Assembly (NCBI GenBank): GCA_040381235.1 | Contig: JBEIHS010000217.1 | Span: forward strand, 1 to 9,860 | Reading direction: 5' to 3' | Origin: CAIXSC01 sp040381235 | GTDB lineage: Bacteria; Planctomycetota; Planctomycetia; Pirellulales; Pirellulaceae | Length of the DNA stretch: 9,860 nt | Shown here: positions 1 to 6,436 of the stretch, one piece after another | Layout of the letters: every line of letters starts with the position of its first letter | Position numbering within the stretch: position 1 is the first letter of the stretch | Position numbers and translations under genes: made by a program | The notes under the pieces: generated by a model | Database searches by the model: none | Seen by the model: the letters and a program-made list of their open reading frames with translations, nothing else | Told to the model about the DNA's origin: nothing

Positions 1-19
1 CTCGGGCCCGGTGCCGGGT

Positions 20-226
20 GCCTCCGGCTCCCGTGGGGGTGTTCGCATGTCGACCGGGGGTGCTGACGGCTTGCGCACCGTGCGGGGAGCTTCGGGCTCC
101 CGCGGCTGTGTGCGCAGGTTGGCAGCGGGAGCTGGAAGCTCCCGTTACGTGACGGGAGCCTCCGGCTCCCGTGGCTGTGTGCGCAGGTTGGCAGCGGGAG
201 TTGGAAGTACTCGCTACCCCAGCTAA
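20..226. repeat. Three 69-bp tandem units with GC-rich palindromes
   Basis: The sequence GCxTCxGGCTCCCGxGG recurs at 20, 89 and 158, giving an exact 69-bp period. Units two (89-157) and three (158-226) match closely, sharing a GGCTGTGTGCGCAGGTTGGC block at 104 and 173. Unit one keeps only its first part and is diverged afterwards. Several units contain perfect palindromes: an 8-bp stem with a GGA loop at 126-144, and a 9-bp stem with a TCC loop at 152-172. Shorter or mismatched versions lie at 85-101 and 15-33. The third unit runs into the hemA stop codon at 223-225. Because 69 is a multiple of three, one frame stays open as a Gly/Ser/Arg-rich peptide, but I see no ribosome site and do not call a gene. 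The array may continue left of the window. Confidence 0.85.
126..172 (-). terminator. Back-to-back hairpins downstream of hemA
   Basis: Two perfect hairpins, CGGGAGCT-GGA-AGCTCCCG at 126-144 and an adjacent 9-bp stem with a 3-nt loop at 152-172, lie 51 bases past the hemA stop on the minus strand. In the ccsA-hemA transcript they would fold into strong stem-loops that could end transcription or protect the 3' end. There is no T-run after either stem on this strand, so a classical Rho-independent terminator is not shown. They may simply be part of the repeat family. Confidence 0.3.
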
Positions 227-1497
227 TCCTGCAAGCGGAAGAGTCGTTTTAAGGCTTCCAGCAGGCCGTGGGGCGGGCCGCTGTGGGCTTCGTCGCGGAG
301 CGATTCGAGCGGCGGGTGGAGCAGTTTATTCACCAACCGCTCGAAGGCGCGGCTGATCTCCTCGCGCGTCCGATCGTCGATCGGACCAAGCTTGTTGAAC
401 AGCCGAGCCAACTCGTCGGCTTTCGTCTCGTCCGCTCGCTCCTTCAACCGCTTGATCGTCGGCCCCGTCGCGCGATGGTACAGTTCGCGCATGAACCGCT
501 GGGTTTCCTCTTCGATGATGTGCTGCGCTCGCGGCCATTCCTTTTCCCGCGCCTTGCGATTCTCCTCGCACACCTTCCGCAAATCGTCAATCGAATACAA
601 ATACACGCCCTGGAAATCGCCGATCGCCGGCTCGAAGTCCCGGGGCATGGCCAGATCCAGAATGAACAGCGTGCGCTGGGCCCGCCGAGCGGCGATGATC
701 GCGAACATATCGGCCGTGACGATCGGCTGCGTCGCCCCGGTCGTGCTGATCACAATGTCGGCGTCGGCCAGCAAATACGGCAACTGGTTCCACGGCGCGG
801 CCCGCCCCGCCGTGCGGTCCGCCAACGCCACCGCCCGCTCGAAGTTGCGGTTGATGATCGTGATGTCCCGAGCGGATTCGTCGAGCAAATACCGGAGCGT
901 TTCCTCGCCCATCTCGCCGGCGCCGATCACGAGGATCTTCTTGTCGTCGAACCGTTCGAAAAATTGCCGAGCGAAATCGGCGACCGCGATGCTGGGAATG
1001 CTCAGCCGCCGCTGCTGGATGGCCGTCTCCGACGCCACTCGCTTGGCGACGCGGATCGCCGCTTGAAACGCCGTGTGCAGCAACGGCCCGGCACTGTCGC
1101 CGGCCCGCGCCATTTCGTACGCCTGCTTCACCTGGGCGACAATCTGCGCCTCGCCAACCACCATGCTGTCCAGGCTGGCCGCCACCGTGAACAGATGCCG
1201 GATCACGTCCTCGCCCGTGCGCTCGAACAGGTCGTCGAAAATTTCCGACGCGCTCAGCCCGTGAAAGTCGGCGAAAAACGCCACCATCTCCTCGTGCGTC
1301 GGACACGAATCGGGCTGTTCCGCCGCCACATACAGCTCGACCCGATTGCACGTCGACAACAGCACCGCTTCCGTCGTCGGATAACGCTCGCGGAGCCGCA
1401 CCAAAGCCACGCGGGTCTGGTCCGGACTGAAGGCGATTCGTTCCCGCACCTCGACCGACGAACGATGGTGGCTGCAGCCAATCATTTGAAGCTTCAT
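223..1497 (-). CDS. hemA: Glutamyl-tRNA reductase
   Basis: This enzyme reduces glutamyl-tRNA(Glu) with NADPH to glutamate-1-semialdehyde, the first committed step of C5 tetrapyrrole (haem) synthesis in the cytoplasm. The protein is 424 residues, normal for the family. The N-terminal catalytic domain carries STCNRVELY with the nucleophile Cys50. The conserved stretch RHLFTVAASLDSMVVGEAQI is at about 100-119. The NADPH-binding domain has the GAGEMG loop at 192-197, and the C-terminal helical dimerisation domain covers roughly 320-424. The ATG start overlaps the stop of the upstream membrane gene by four bases (ATGA), and a GGAG motif inside that gene (plus-strand 1506-1509) sits 8 bases upstream, so translational coupling is likely. 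The usual hemC neighbour is absent; a palindromic repeat spacer follows instead. Function is certain by family; nothing is missing or broken. Confidence 0.97.
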   Translation of the reverse strand: MKLQMIGCSHHRSSVEVRERIAFSPDQTRVALVRLRERYPTTEAVLLSTCNRVELYVAAEQPDSCPTHEEMVAFFADFHGLSASEIFDDLFERTGEDVIRHLFTVAASLDSMVVGEAQIVAQVKQAYEMARAGDSAGPLLHTAFQAAIRVAKRVASETAIQQRRLSIPSIAVADFARQFFERFDDKKILVIGAGEMGEETLRYLLDESARDITIINRNFERAVALADRTAGRAAPWNQLPYLLADADIVISTTGATQPIVTADMFAIIAARRAQRTLFILDLAMPRDFEPAIGDFQGVYLYSIDDLRKVCEENRKAREKEWPRAQHIIEEETQRFMRELYHRATGPTIKRLKERADETKADELARLFNKLGPIDDRTREEISRAFERLVNKLLHPPLESLRDEAHSGPPHGLLEALKRLFRLQD

Positions 1498-2453
1498 CCG
1501 CCCGACTCCGACGACGCGGCGGCCGGCAACGGCTCTGCGGCGGGTGCGGGCGACGACGCGGCGGCGGGCGACGGCGCGGCGGCGGGCGCAGACTCCGGCG
1601 ATGCGGGCGACGGTGACGGGCGGCGCGACGCGTGGTCGCCCAGCAGGACGAACCCCAGCGTCATGGCCAGGAAGATGAAGCTGGCGAGCGTCAAATAGGC
1701 GACCTTGCGCCCCTGACGGGCCGGTTTATAGAACGCCTCGAACAACGAGGCGACGATCAGCCACGCGCACAGCACGCCGGACGACAACACGACGGGACCG
1801 GTCCACGCGACCCGGCCGCCATACTGCCCCGCATTCATGACGATGCCCGCGAGCAATCCGATCACAAACAGCCCCGTCGAAACCAACAACATCCAGCGAT
1901 TGCAACGCTGCAACCACTCCAAGCTCGGCAGCCGGAATCCAGGCCGCGGCGGCAACTTGTGCTTCAGCCGATACGACTGCGAGAGATACATCAGCCCGGC
2001 GGCGAATCCCAGCGACACGGCCACCGTCCCGAACAACTGGGCGAACCCATGCACGCTCCGCCAAATCCCCAACGCCTCGTCCCGCGGAAAATGCGGCTCG
2101 TCCCGCACAAACCACGACACGCCGATCAGTCCCAGCACCAGCGGCAAGAGGAACAACCCCACCGAGTTCTCCGTCCGCCGCACCAGCAACACCACGTAGA
2201 CGGCCGCGACCAGCCAGGAACCGATCAAGCACCAGTCAAACCAGCTCGACAACGGCGTGACCTGACCGCCCGCCGCCGCCTCGGTCCGAGCCAAATTCAC
2301 GAGAAACAGCGAATGCGCTAGCAAACCGGCCGCCGCGAACGCCACAATCGCCACTAACCGGATTCGCGCGCGGAAAAACAACCGCGACACCTCGGCGGCG
2401 AGCGTCACGCCATAGCTGGCCACAAAACAGGTCAGGGATATGCCGGTCATCAT
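1494..2453 (-). CDS. CcsA/HemX-type cytochrome c assembly membrane protein
   Basis: This is a 319-residue polytopic inner-membrane protein with about eight hydrophobic helices (approximately 3-20, 33-54, 75-92, 97-115, 135-157, 187-207, 218-238 and 252-272). Its size, topology and place directly before hemA match the HemX/CcsA family, whose members handle haem in system II cytochrome c maturation or influence GluTR levels. Candidate haem-related histidines in or next to helices are His47, His135 and His273. The tryptophan-rich WWD signature of full CcsA is not obvious, so HemX-like is the safer label. The last ~45 residues (from about 275) form a Ser/Pro/Ala-rich tail encoded by GC-rich repetitive DNA, probably disordered. 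Two adjacent ATG codons (2453 and 2450) can start it, and AAGG at plus-strand 2458-2461 suits the second slightly better. It heads a two-gene unit with hemA. Whether it acts in cytochrome c assembly or in haem regulation is inferred from context only. Confidence 0.85.
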   Translation of the reverse strand: MMTGISLTCFVASYGVTLAAEVSRLFFRARIRLVAIVAFAAAGLLAHSLFLVNLARTEAAAGGQVTPLSSWFDWCLIGSWLVAAVYVVLLVRRTENSVGLFLLPLVLGLIGVSWFVRDEPHFPRDEALGIWRSVHGFAQLFGTVAVSLGFAAGLMYLSQSYRLKHKLPPRPGFRLPSLEWLQRCNRWMLLVSTGLFVIGLLAGIVMNAGQYGGRVAWTGPVVLSSGVLCAWLIVASLFEAFYKPARQGRKVAYLTLASFIFLAMTLGFVLLGDHASRRPSPSPASPESAPAAAPSPAAASSPAPAAEPLPAAASSESGG

Positions 2454-2462
2454 CTTGCCTTC

Positions 2463-2491
2463 ATACTATCCGGACAACCACAGCCGGCCAA
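2463..2491 (-). promoter_or_regulatory. Candidate sigma-70-like promoter for ccsA-hemA
   Basis: In the 96-bp divergent spacer, the minus strand reads TTGGCC (plus-strand 2486-2491), a 17-bp spacer, then TAGTAT (plus-strand 2463-2468). Each hexamer matches the consensus at four of six positions with ideal spacing. The -10 lies only about 10 bases from the start codon, which would make a very short leader and remove the AAGG ribosome site. This is a weak prediction, and planctomycete promoters are poorly defined. Confidence 0.22.
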
Positions 2492-2537
2492 GCCGCTGCG
2501 CCGCCGCCGCCGGCCGCCAGCAGATCGGGACGCTTCC

Positions 2538-2552
2538 AGAGGAGAGCCAGTG
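2538..2552 (+). promoter_or_regulatory. Shine-Dalgarno site fixing the GTG start of the CoA-transferase gene
   Basis: AGAGGAGAG at 2538-2546 contains AGGAG ending 5 bases before GTG at 2550-2552. It is one of the clearest ribosome sites in the window. It decides the start, because the family-conserved part of the protein begins only about 70 codons later and an internal start would otherwise be tempting. Confidence 0.7.
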
Positions 2553-3731
2553 ACGACGACGAATCGGACCGATTCGGCCGACGGGGGAACGGCCAACCCA
2601 GGCAGCTCAGCCATCCCAGCCGGCCCGGCAATCCCAGCCGGCCCAGCCGGCCCAGCCAACTCGGGTAGCTCGGCGAACCCAGGTATCCTGTCGCACCCCG
2701 GCGGCCAGGGCCGCTTGGCCGCCACCGCCGCCGCATACGCCGACCGGGGGCGGGGCGAACTGTTCACCAGCCCCGATGTCGAAGCGGCTCGCCAAGCGTT
2801 TCGAGCGAAATCCAAGCGGCTGGTCGACAAAGTGATGCCGGTCGCCGAAGCGGTCCGCCGCTTCGTGGCGGACGGCGACTACCTGGCGTCGGGCGGCTTC
2901 GGCGGCAACCGGATCGCCACCGCGTTGCTTCATGAAATCGTCCGCCAACGCTTCCAACAGCTCGGCTTTGCCGGCCACACCGCCACGCACGACTTCCAAA
3001 TCCTCTGCTCGGGCAACGGCACCGGCCGCGGCCAGTTGCTCGCCCGCTGCGATGTGGCTTACATCGTCGGATTGGAAGCCCGCGGCCTCTCGCCCCACGC
3101 TCGGCGGATCGTCGAGAGCGGCCAAGTCCAACTGTGCGAATGGACCAACTACGCCTTGGCCGTCCGCTTGCAGGCCGCCGCCATGGGGGTTCCCTTCCTG
3201 CCGCTGCGGACCATGGCCGGAACCGATACCTTCTCCCACAGCGCCGCTAGACGAATCGAATGTCCGTTCACCGGCCAGCCACTGATCGCCGTCCCCGCTC
3301 TGTGGCCCGATGTCGCTGTCATCCATGTCCACGAAGCCGACTGCTACGGCAATTGCCGCATCCGCGGCACATCCGTCGCCGACTGGCATCTGGCGCGGGC
3401 CGCGAAAAAACTGATCATCAGCTGCGAACGGCTGGTTCCCAATGTCGAAATCCGCCGCGACCCGACCGCCACGGCGATCCCGTTCTTCTGCGTCGACGCG
3501 GTCTGCGAAGTCCCCGGCGGCAGCTACCCGGGCAACATGCCGTACGAATACTTCTCGGATGAGCCGCACCTGCGAAATTGGCTCGAGGCCGAACGCGAAC
3601 CGCTAGCGCATCGTGAATTCCTGGAACGACATCTGTTCGGCACCGCGGATTTCGCCGAATACCTGGAAGTCTCCGGCGGCCAGCAACGGATGGACGAACT
3701 GCGACGCGAGGAGATGAGGCCGGAAGGGTAG
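2550..3731 (+). CDS. Family I CoA-transferase alpha-subunit-like protein (GctA type)
   Basis: The conserved part (about residues 70-393) resembles the alpha subunit of glutaconate/3-oxoacid-type CoA-transferases, which move CoA between acyl donors and carboxylic acids. Visible motifs are ASGGFGGNRIATALLHEI (113-130), HVHEADCYGNCRI (259-271), AKKLIISCERLV (285-296) and a PGGSYPGNMPYEYFSDEPHL segment (322-341) resembling the GctA C-terminal region. In two-subunit members the catalytic glutamate is on the beta subunit, and no beta gene follows here, so a partner must be elsewhere or the protein has another role. At 393 residues it exceeds the ~320 typical of GctA because of an N-terminal Gly/Pro/Ala/Ser-rich stretch (about 10-65) containing five 9-bp DNA repeats. 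The GTG start is supported by AGGAG. It is transcribed divergently from ccsA-hemA and stands alone. The substrate is not predictable. Confidence 0.82.
   Translation: MTTTNRTDSADGGTANPGSSAIPAGPAIPAGPAGPANSGSSANPGILSHPGGQGRLAATAAAYADRGRGELFTSPDVEAARQAFRAKSKRLVDKVMPVAEAVRRFVADGDYLASGGFGGNRIATALLHEIVRQRFQQLGFAGHTATHDFQILCSGNGTGRGQLLARCDVAYIVGLEARGLSPHARRIVESGQVQLCEWTNYALAVRLQAAAMGVPFLPLRTMAGTDTFSHSAARRIECPFTGQPLIAVPALWPDVAVIHVHEADCYGNCRIRGTSVADWHLARAAKKLIISCERLVPNVEIRRDPTATAIPFFCVDAVCEVPGGSYPGNMPYEYFSDEPHLRNWLEAEREPLAHREFLERHLFGTADFAEYLEVSGGQQRMDELRREEMRPEG
2615..2659 (+). repeat. Five 9-bp units inside the CoA-transferase N-terminus
   Basis: Units of consensus CCCAGCCGG begin at 2615, 2624, 2633, 2642 and 2651; the second and fifth are variants. 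They are in frame and encode a Pro-Ala-Gly run with a collagen-like look. The segment lies before the conserved domain and is likely a disordered extension grown by repeat expansion. Confidence 0.8.
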
Positions 3732-3740
3732 GGGAGAGTT

Positions 3741-3796
3741 GGTTTTCAGTTTTCGGTTTTCAGTTGTCAGTTGTCAGTTGTCAGTTGTCAGTTTTC
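3741..3796. repeat. Heptamer array 1 (RGTTKTC, 8 units)
   Basis: Eight uninterrupted 7-bp units begin 10 bases after the CoA-transferase stop: three GGTTTTC/AGTTTTC units, four AGTTGTC units at 3762-3789, and a final AGTTTTC. Every unit ends in TC and the period is exactly seven with no indel. Confidence 0.92.
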
Positions 3797-3797
3797 G

Positions 3798-3872
3798 GGG
3801 GCGGAGGGCTTTGGGGCGTTGTCACTGGTCACTGGTCGCTGGTCGCTGGTCACTGGTCGCTGGCTCCGCCCC
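3798..3872. repeat. Perfect 9-bp inverted repeat bracketing heptamer array 2
   Basis: GGGGCGGAG at 3798-3806 and its exact complement CTCCGCCCC at 3864-3872 enclose 57 bases that are mostly the second heptamer array; the right arm overlaps the last degenerate unit by two bases. The arms could pair in DNA or RNA with a long loop. No terminal duplication or coding content suggests a mobile element. Confidence 0.6.
3817..3865. repeat. Heptamer array 2 (RCTGGTC, 7 units)
   Basis: Units are CGTTGTC (3817-3823), ACTGGTC twice, GCTGGTC twice, ACTGGTC, and a degenerate GCTGGCT ending at 3865. The period is exactly seven. The first unit resembles array 1, which suggests the two arrays are related. 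Confidence 0.9.
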
Positions 3873-4059
3873 AAGAATGTCCCGCCTTCATTGTTCTCCC
3901 CTGAACCCCTGAACCCTGAACCCTACCCCCAAAAAAGTCTCTCCTTCCTCCGCTCCGCTGTCGGTTTTTAATCCGTCACGGGCCTAAACTATGGGGTAGT
4001 CGGCCATACGGCGGTCTTGGCGTTCGGCCGGTCATCACTTTTTTCCTGCGACCCTTGAC

Positions 4060-5376
4060 ATGCTCCCTTTCATCCCATCGCGTGCGTTACGCCCGCTCGA
4101 CGTGTCGCCGGCCCCGCCGAGCGGCTCGAAGGCGGCTTCGGGTTTCGCTTGCCTTGGATCGCCGCTTACGGCGACGATTCGCTGTTGCATGGCGGGCGTC
4201 GGGGTGGTTTGGGCGAGCGTGGCAGCGGTCCCGGTTGCGGCGCGGGCCGACGTGTTTTTATTGGCCAGCGGCGGGCAGGTCGAAGGCGAGTACCTGAATC
4301 GCGACGAACTGCCGCGAACCCGGTATGTCGTGCGGCTCGAGTCGGGCGGGGAACTGGTGTTGCCGGCCAAGGCGGTCTCGAATGTCGTCGTTCGCACCGA
4401 CGTGCAACGCCGCTATGAAGAACTGCTGCCGAAGATGCCGCCGACGGTCGAGGGCCATTGGAAGATGGCCGAGTGGTGCCGGGAACGGTCGCTCGAGTCC
4501 ATCCGCGAGACGCATCTCCGCGAGATTCTGAAACTCGATCCCGAGCATGAGAAGGCGCGGTCGCTGCTGGGGTACCAGCGGTTGAGCGGCCGGTGGATGA
4601 CGACGGAAGAGTATCGCCAAAGCCTGGGCTATGTGCGGCATGGCGCCGATTGGAAACTGCCGCAGGAAGTGGAACTGCTGGTGGCCCGCGAGCAGTGGCG
4701 GAAAGAGGAATTGCAGTGGAAGCAGCGGCTGCGGGTGCTCCGCGGCAAGGTCGGGAAGAAGGGCGGCGAGCGGGCTGTGGACGATATCCGGGCGGTTCGC
4801 GACCCGGCGGCGACCGCCGCGCTGGTGCAGATGCTGGAAGACCGCGACGAATCGCGCGACATGAAGATGCTGTATCTGGATGTCTTGGCGAAGCTGGGGT
4901 CGTCCGGCGCGATCAACGCGTTGGCCAAGCGGTCGATCTACGAAGACGACACGGGGATCCGCGAAAAATCGCTCGACCTGCTCGAGCGGTTCGCGTCGCC
5001 GCGGCTGGCCGAGTCGGTCGCCGAGCGGTTGCGGGATGAAAACAACACGATTGTGAATCGGGCGGCGTTGGTGTTGGAACGGTTCGGCGAACACGGCGTG
5101 ACGCCCGATTTGATCGAGGCGTTGACGACCAAGCACAAGCAGACGGTCGGTTCGGGAAGCGGCATCACGCCCAGTTTTTCGGGCGATGGCGGGGCGGGGC
5201 TGAGCATGGGCGGAGGGCCGAAGGTGGTGGTCAGCGAACTGCAAAACGGGCCTGTGCTCGCGGCCCTCGCGGCGCTCTACCCGGGCGTGTCGTTCGGCTA
5301 CGATAAAGCGGCGTGGAAGCGTTGGTACGCGGCGACGCAGACGCCGCGCGGGGTCGACCTGCGACGCGATCCGTAA
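4060..5376 (+). CDS. Exported HEAT-repeat-like protein of unknown function
   Basis: This protein has 438 residues from the first ATG. The segment from Met44 (MAGVGVVWASVAAVPVAARA, cleavage plausible before Asp64) looks like a signal peptide, so the true start may be the ATG at 4189, giving 395 residues; neither start has a clear ribosome site. After the signal come a small beta-rich segment (about 64-112), a TPR-like helical pair (about 133-175) with the motif GYQRLSGRWMTTEEY, a charged helix (about 200-235), and HEAT-like helical repeats (about 236-360) with phrases such as DPAATAALVQMLEDRD and GSSGAINALAKR. A Gly/Ser-rich linker (364-388) precedes the C-terminal tail. Proteins built this way are common in planctomycetes and are likely scaffolds outside the cytoplasm. 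It is followed after 18 bp by the OleD-like gene, so it may be co-transcribed, but no functional link is shown. Confidence 0.75.
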   Translation: MLPFIPSRALRPLDVSPAPPSGSKAASGFACLGSPLTATIRCCMAGVGVVWASVAAVPVAARADVFLLASGGQVEGEYLNRDELPRTRYVVRLESGGELVLPAKAVSNVVVRTDVQRRYEELLPKMPPTVEGHWKMAEWCRERSLESIRETHLREILKLDPEHEKARSLLGYQRLSGRWMTTEEYRQSLGYVRHGADWKLPQEVELLVAREQWRKEELQWKQRLRVLRGKVGKKGGERAVDDIRAVRDPAATAALVQMLEDRDESRDMKMLYLDVLAKLGSSGAINALAKRSIYEDDTGIREKSLDLLERFASPRLAESVAERLRDENNTIVNRAALVLERFGEHGVTPDLIEALTTKHKQTVGSGSGITPSFSGDGGAGLSMGGGPKVVVSELQNGPVLAALAALYPGVSFGYDKAAWKRWYAATQTPRGVDLRRDP

Positions 5377-5394
5377 CGCTTACCGGGGTCGAAC

Positions 5395-6393
5395 ATGGCG
5401 CTGCATCTGGTAACCGGTGCGACCGGTTTTTTAGGCCGGTACGTGGTCGAGCGGCTGCGGGCGCGCGGCGATCGCGTCCGCGGACTCGTGCGGCGCGACG
5501 ACGCCGATCTGCGGCGGCTGGGTGTTGAACTGTGCCTGGGCGACATCCGCGAGCCGGACCGGGTGCGGGCGGCCTGCGAAGGCGTCGAGACGGTGCACCA
5601 CACAGCGGCGGTGGCCGGGATCTGGGGACCGTGGGAATACTTCCACGGCATCAACACCGCGGGCACTCGGCATGTGCTCGACGCCTGCCGCGCGTGCGGA
5701 GTGCGGAAGCTGGTGTTCACGAGCAGTCCGAGTGTGACGTTCGATGGCTCGGACCAGTCGGGCGTGGATGAATCGGTTCCCTACCCGGATCGCTGGCTGT
5801 GCCACTATCCGCACACGAAGGCGTTGGCCGAGCAGCAGGTGTTGGCGGCCAACGGCGTGGACGGGTTGCTCACCTGCGCCCTGCGGCCGCACTTGATCTG
5901 GGGACCGCGCGACCGGCATCTGATCCCCCGGCTTTGGGACCGGGCGCGAAGTGGCCAATTGCGGCGGGTCGGGGACGGAACGAACCGGGTCGATATGATT
6001 TACGTCGAGAACGCGGCCGCGGCGCATTGCCAGGCCGCCGACGCGCTGGAACCGGGTTCGCCGGTCGCCGGCCGGGCCTATTTTCTATCCCAGGGCGAAC
6101 CGGTGAATTGCTGGGGATGGATCAACGAACTGCTGGCGGTCGGCGGCCTGCCGCCGCTGAAAAAATCGATTTCTTTTCGCGCCGCGTGGCGGGTCGGTGG
6201 CGTGCTGGAACTGGCGTATCGGCTGTTGCGGCTGCGTTCCGAACCGCGGATGACGCGGTTTCTCGCGGCCCAGCTCGCGAAGGACCATTTTTTTGATATC
6301 CGTCGAGCGGAACGGGACTTCGGTTATCGGGCGGAGGTCTCGACGGAAGAGGGGATGAGACGGCTGGCCGCTTGCCAAGCGGCGGCCGGATAA
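5395..6393 (+). CDS. oleD: OleD-like NAD(P)-dependent beta-ketoacyl reductase (extended SDR)
   Basis: This 332-residue extended short-chain dehydrogenase has an N-terminal Rossmann loop VTGATGFLG (Gly8, Gly11, Gly14), the segment HHTAAVAGIWGPWEY (68-82), FTSSPSV (108-114) and the catalytic Tyr138-x-x-x-Lys142 in HYPHTK. The pattern LRPHLIWGPRDRHLIPRLWD (163-182), the SQGEPV segment (232-237) and EPRMTRF (283-289) are characteristic of OleD, the NADPH-dependent 2-alkyl-3-oxoalkanoate reductase of long-chain olefin synthesis, and of related 3-beta-hydroxysteroid dehydrogenase/isomerase-like proteins. All expected elements are present and the length is normal. The oleA, oleB and oleC partners are not in the window; instead a FabF-like ketosynthase follows after 43 bp. 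The natural substrate may therefore be a beta-ketoacyl product of that ketosynthase. The ATG at 5395, 18 bp after the previous stop, begins exactly at the Rossmann strand. The symbol is by family similarity; true OleD function is inferred. Confidence 0.82.
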   Translation: MALHLVTGATGFLGRYVVERLRARGDRVRGLVRRDDADLRRLGVELCLGDIREPDRVRAACEGVETVHHTAAVAGIWGPWEYFHGINTAGTRHVLDACRACGVRKLVFTSSPSVTFDGSDQSGVDESVPYPDRWLCHYPHTKALAEQQVLAANGVDGLLTCALRPHLIWGPRDRHLIPRLWDRARSGQLRRVGDGTNRVDMIYVENAAAAHCQAADALEPGSPVAGRAYFLSQGEPVNCWGWINELLAVGGLPPLKKSISFRAAWRVGGVLELAYRLLRLRSEPRMTRFLAAQLAKDHFFDIRRAERDFGYRAEVSTEEGMRRLAACQAAAG

Positions 6394-6436
6394 GTTAGGT
6401 TTCACGCGGAATAGCATCGCCCTTAGCGTTGGCCCG

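Larger units (their letters stand above)
3732..4059. other. Repeat-rich spacer before the HEAT-oleD gene block
   Basis: This 328-bp stretch has no convincing gene. It holds heptamer arrays 1 and 2, the 9-bp inverted repeat, and a third short array of CCCTGAA units at 3899-3920 (one spacing is eight rather than seven). The remainder (about 3931-4059) is unstructured; it includes T6 at 4039-4044 and a TTGACA-like hexamer at 4055-4060 that overlaps the downstream start codon and has no matching -10. The promoter for the downstream genes must lie here or inside the 5' part of the first gene, but I cannot place it. Confidence 0.75.

Noticed and set aside
11..226. Repetitive Gly/Ser/Arg peptide of 71 codons
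   Set aside because: Open only because the DNA repeat is 69 bp (23 codons); no ribosome site and the palindromes explain the sequence better.
268..1698. Long plus-strand open frame of 476 codons
   Set aside because: It lies antisense to hemA and the end of ccsA, which have clear family motifs; its Arg/His-rich translation is typical of a high-GC shadow frame.
4001..4044. Rho-independent terminator (CGGCC/GGCCG stem then T6)
   Set aside because: The stem is only 5 bp with a 20-base loop and the T-run begins 8 bases after it; too weak.
4055..4060. TTGACA as a -35 box
   Set aside because: It overlaps the first ATG and no -10-like hexamer lies 16-18 bp downstream.
4258..5244. Minus-strand open frame of 328 codons
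   Set aside because: Antisense to the HEAT-repeat protein; composition rich in Arg, Gln and Pro with no domain.
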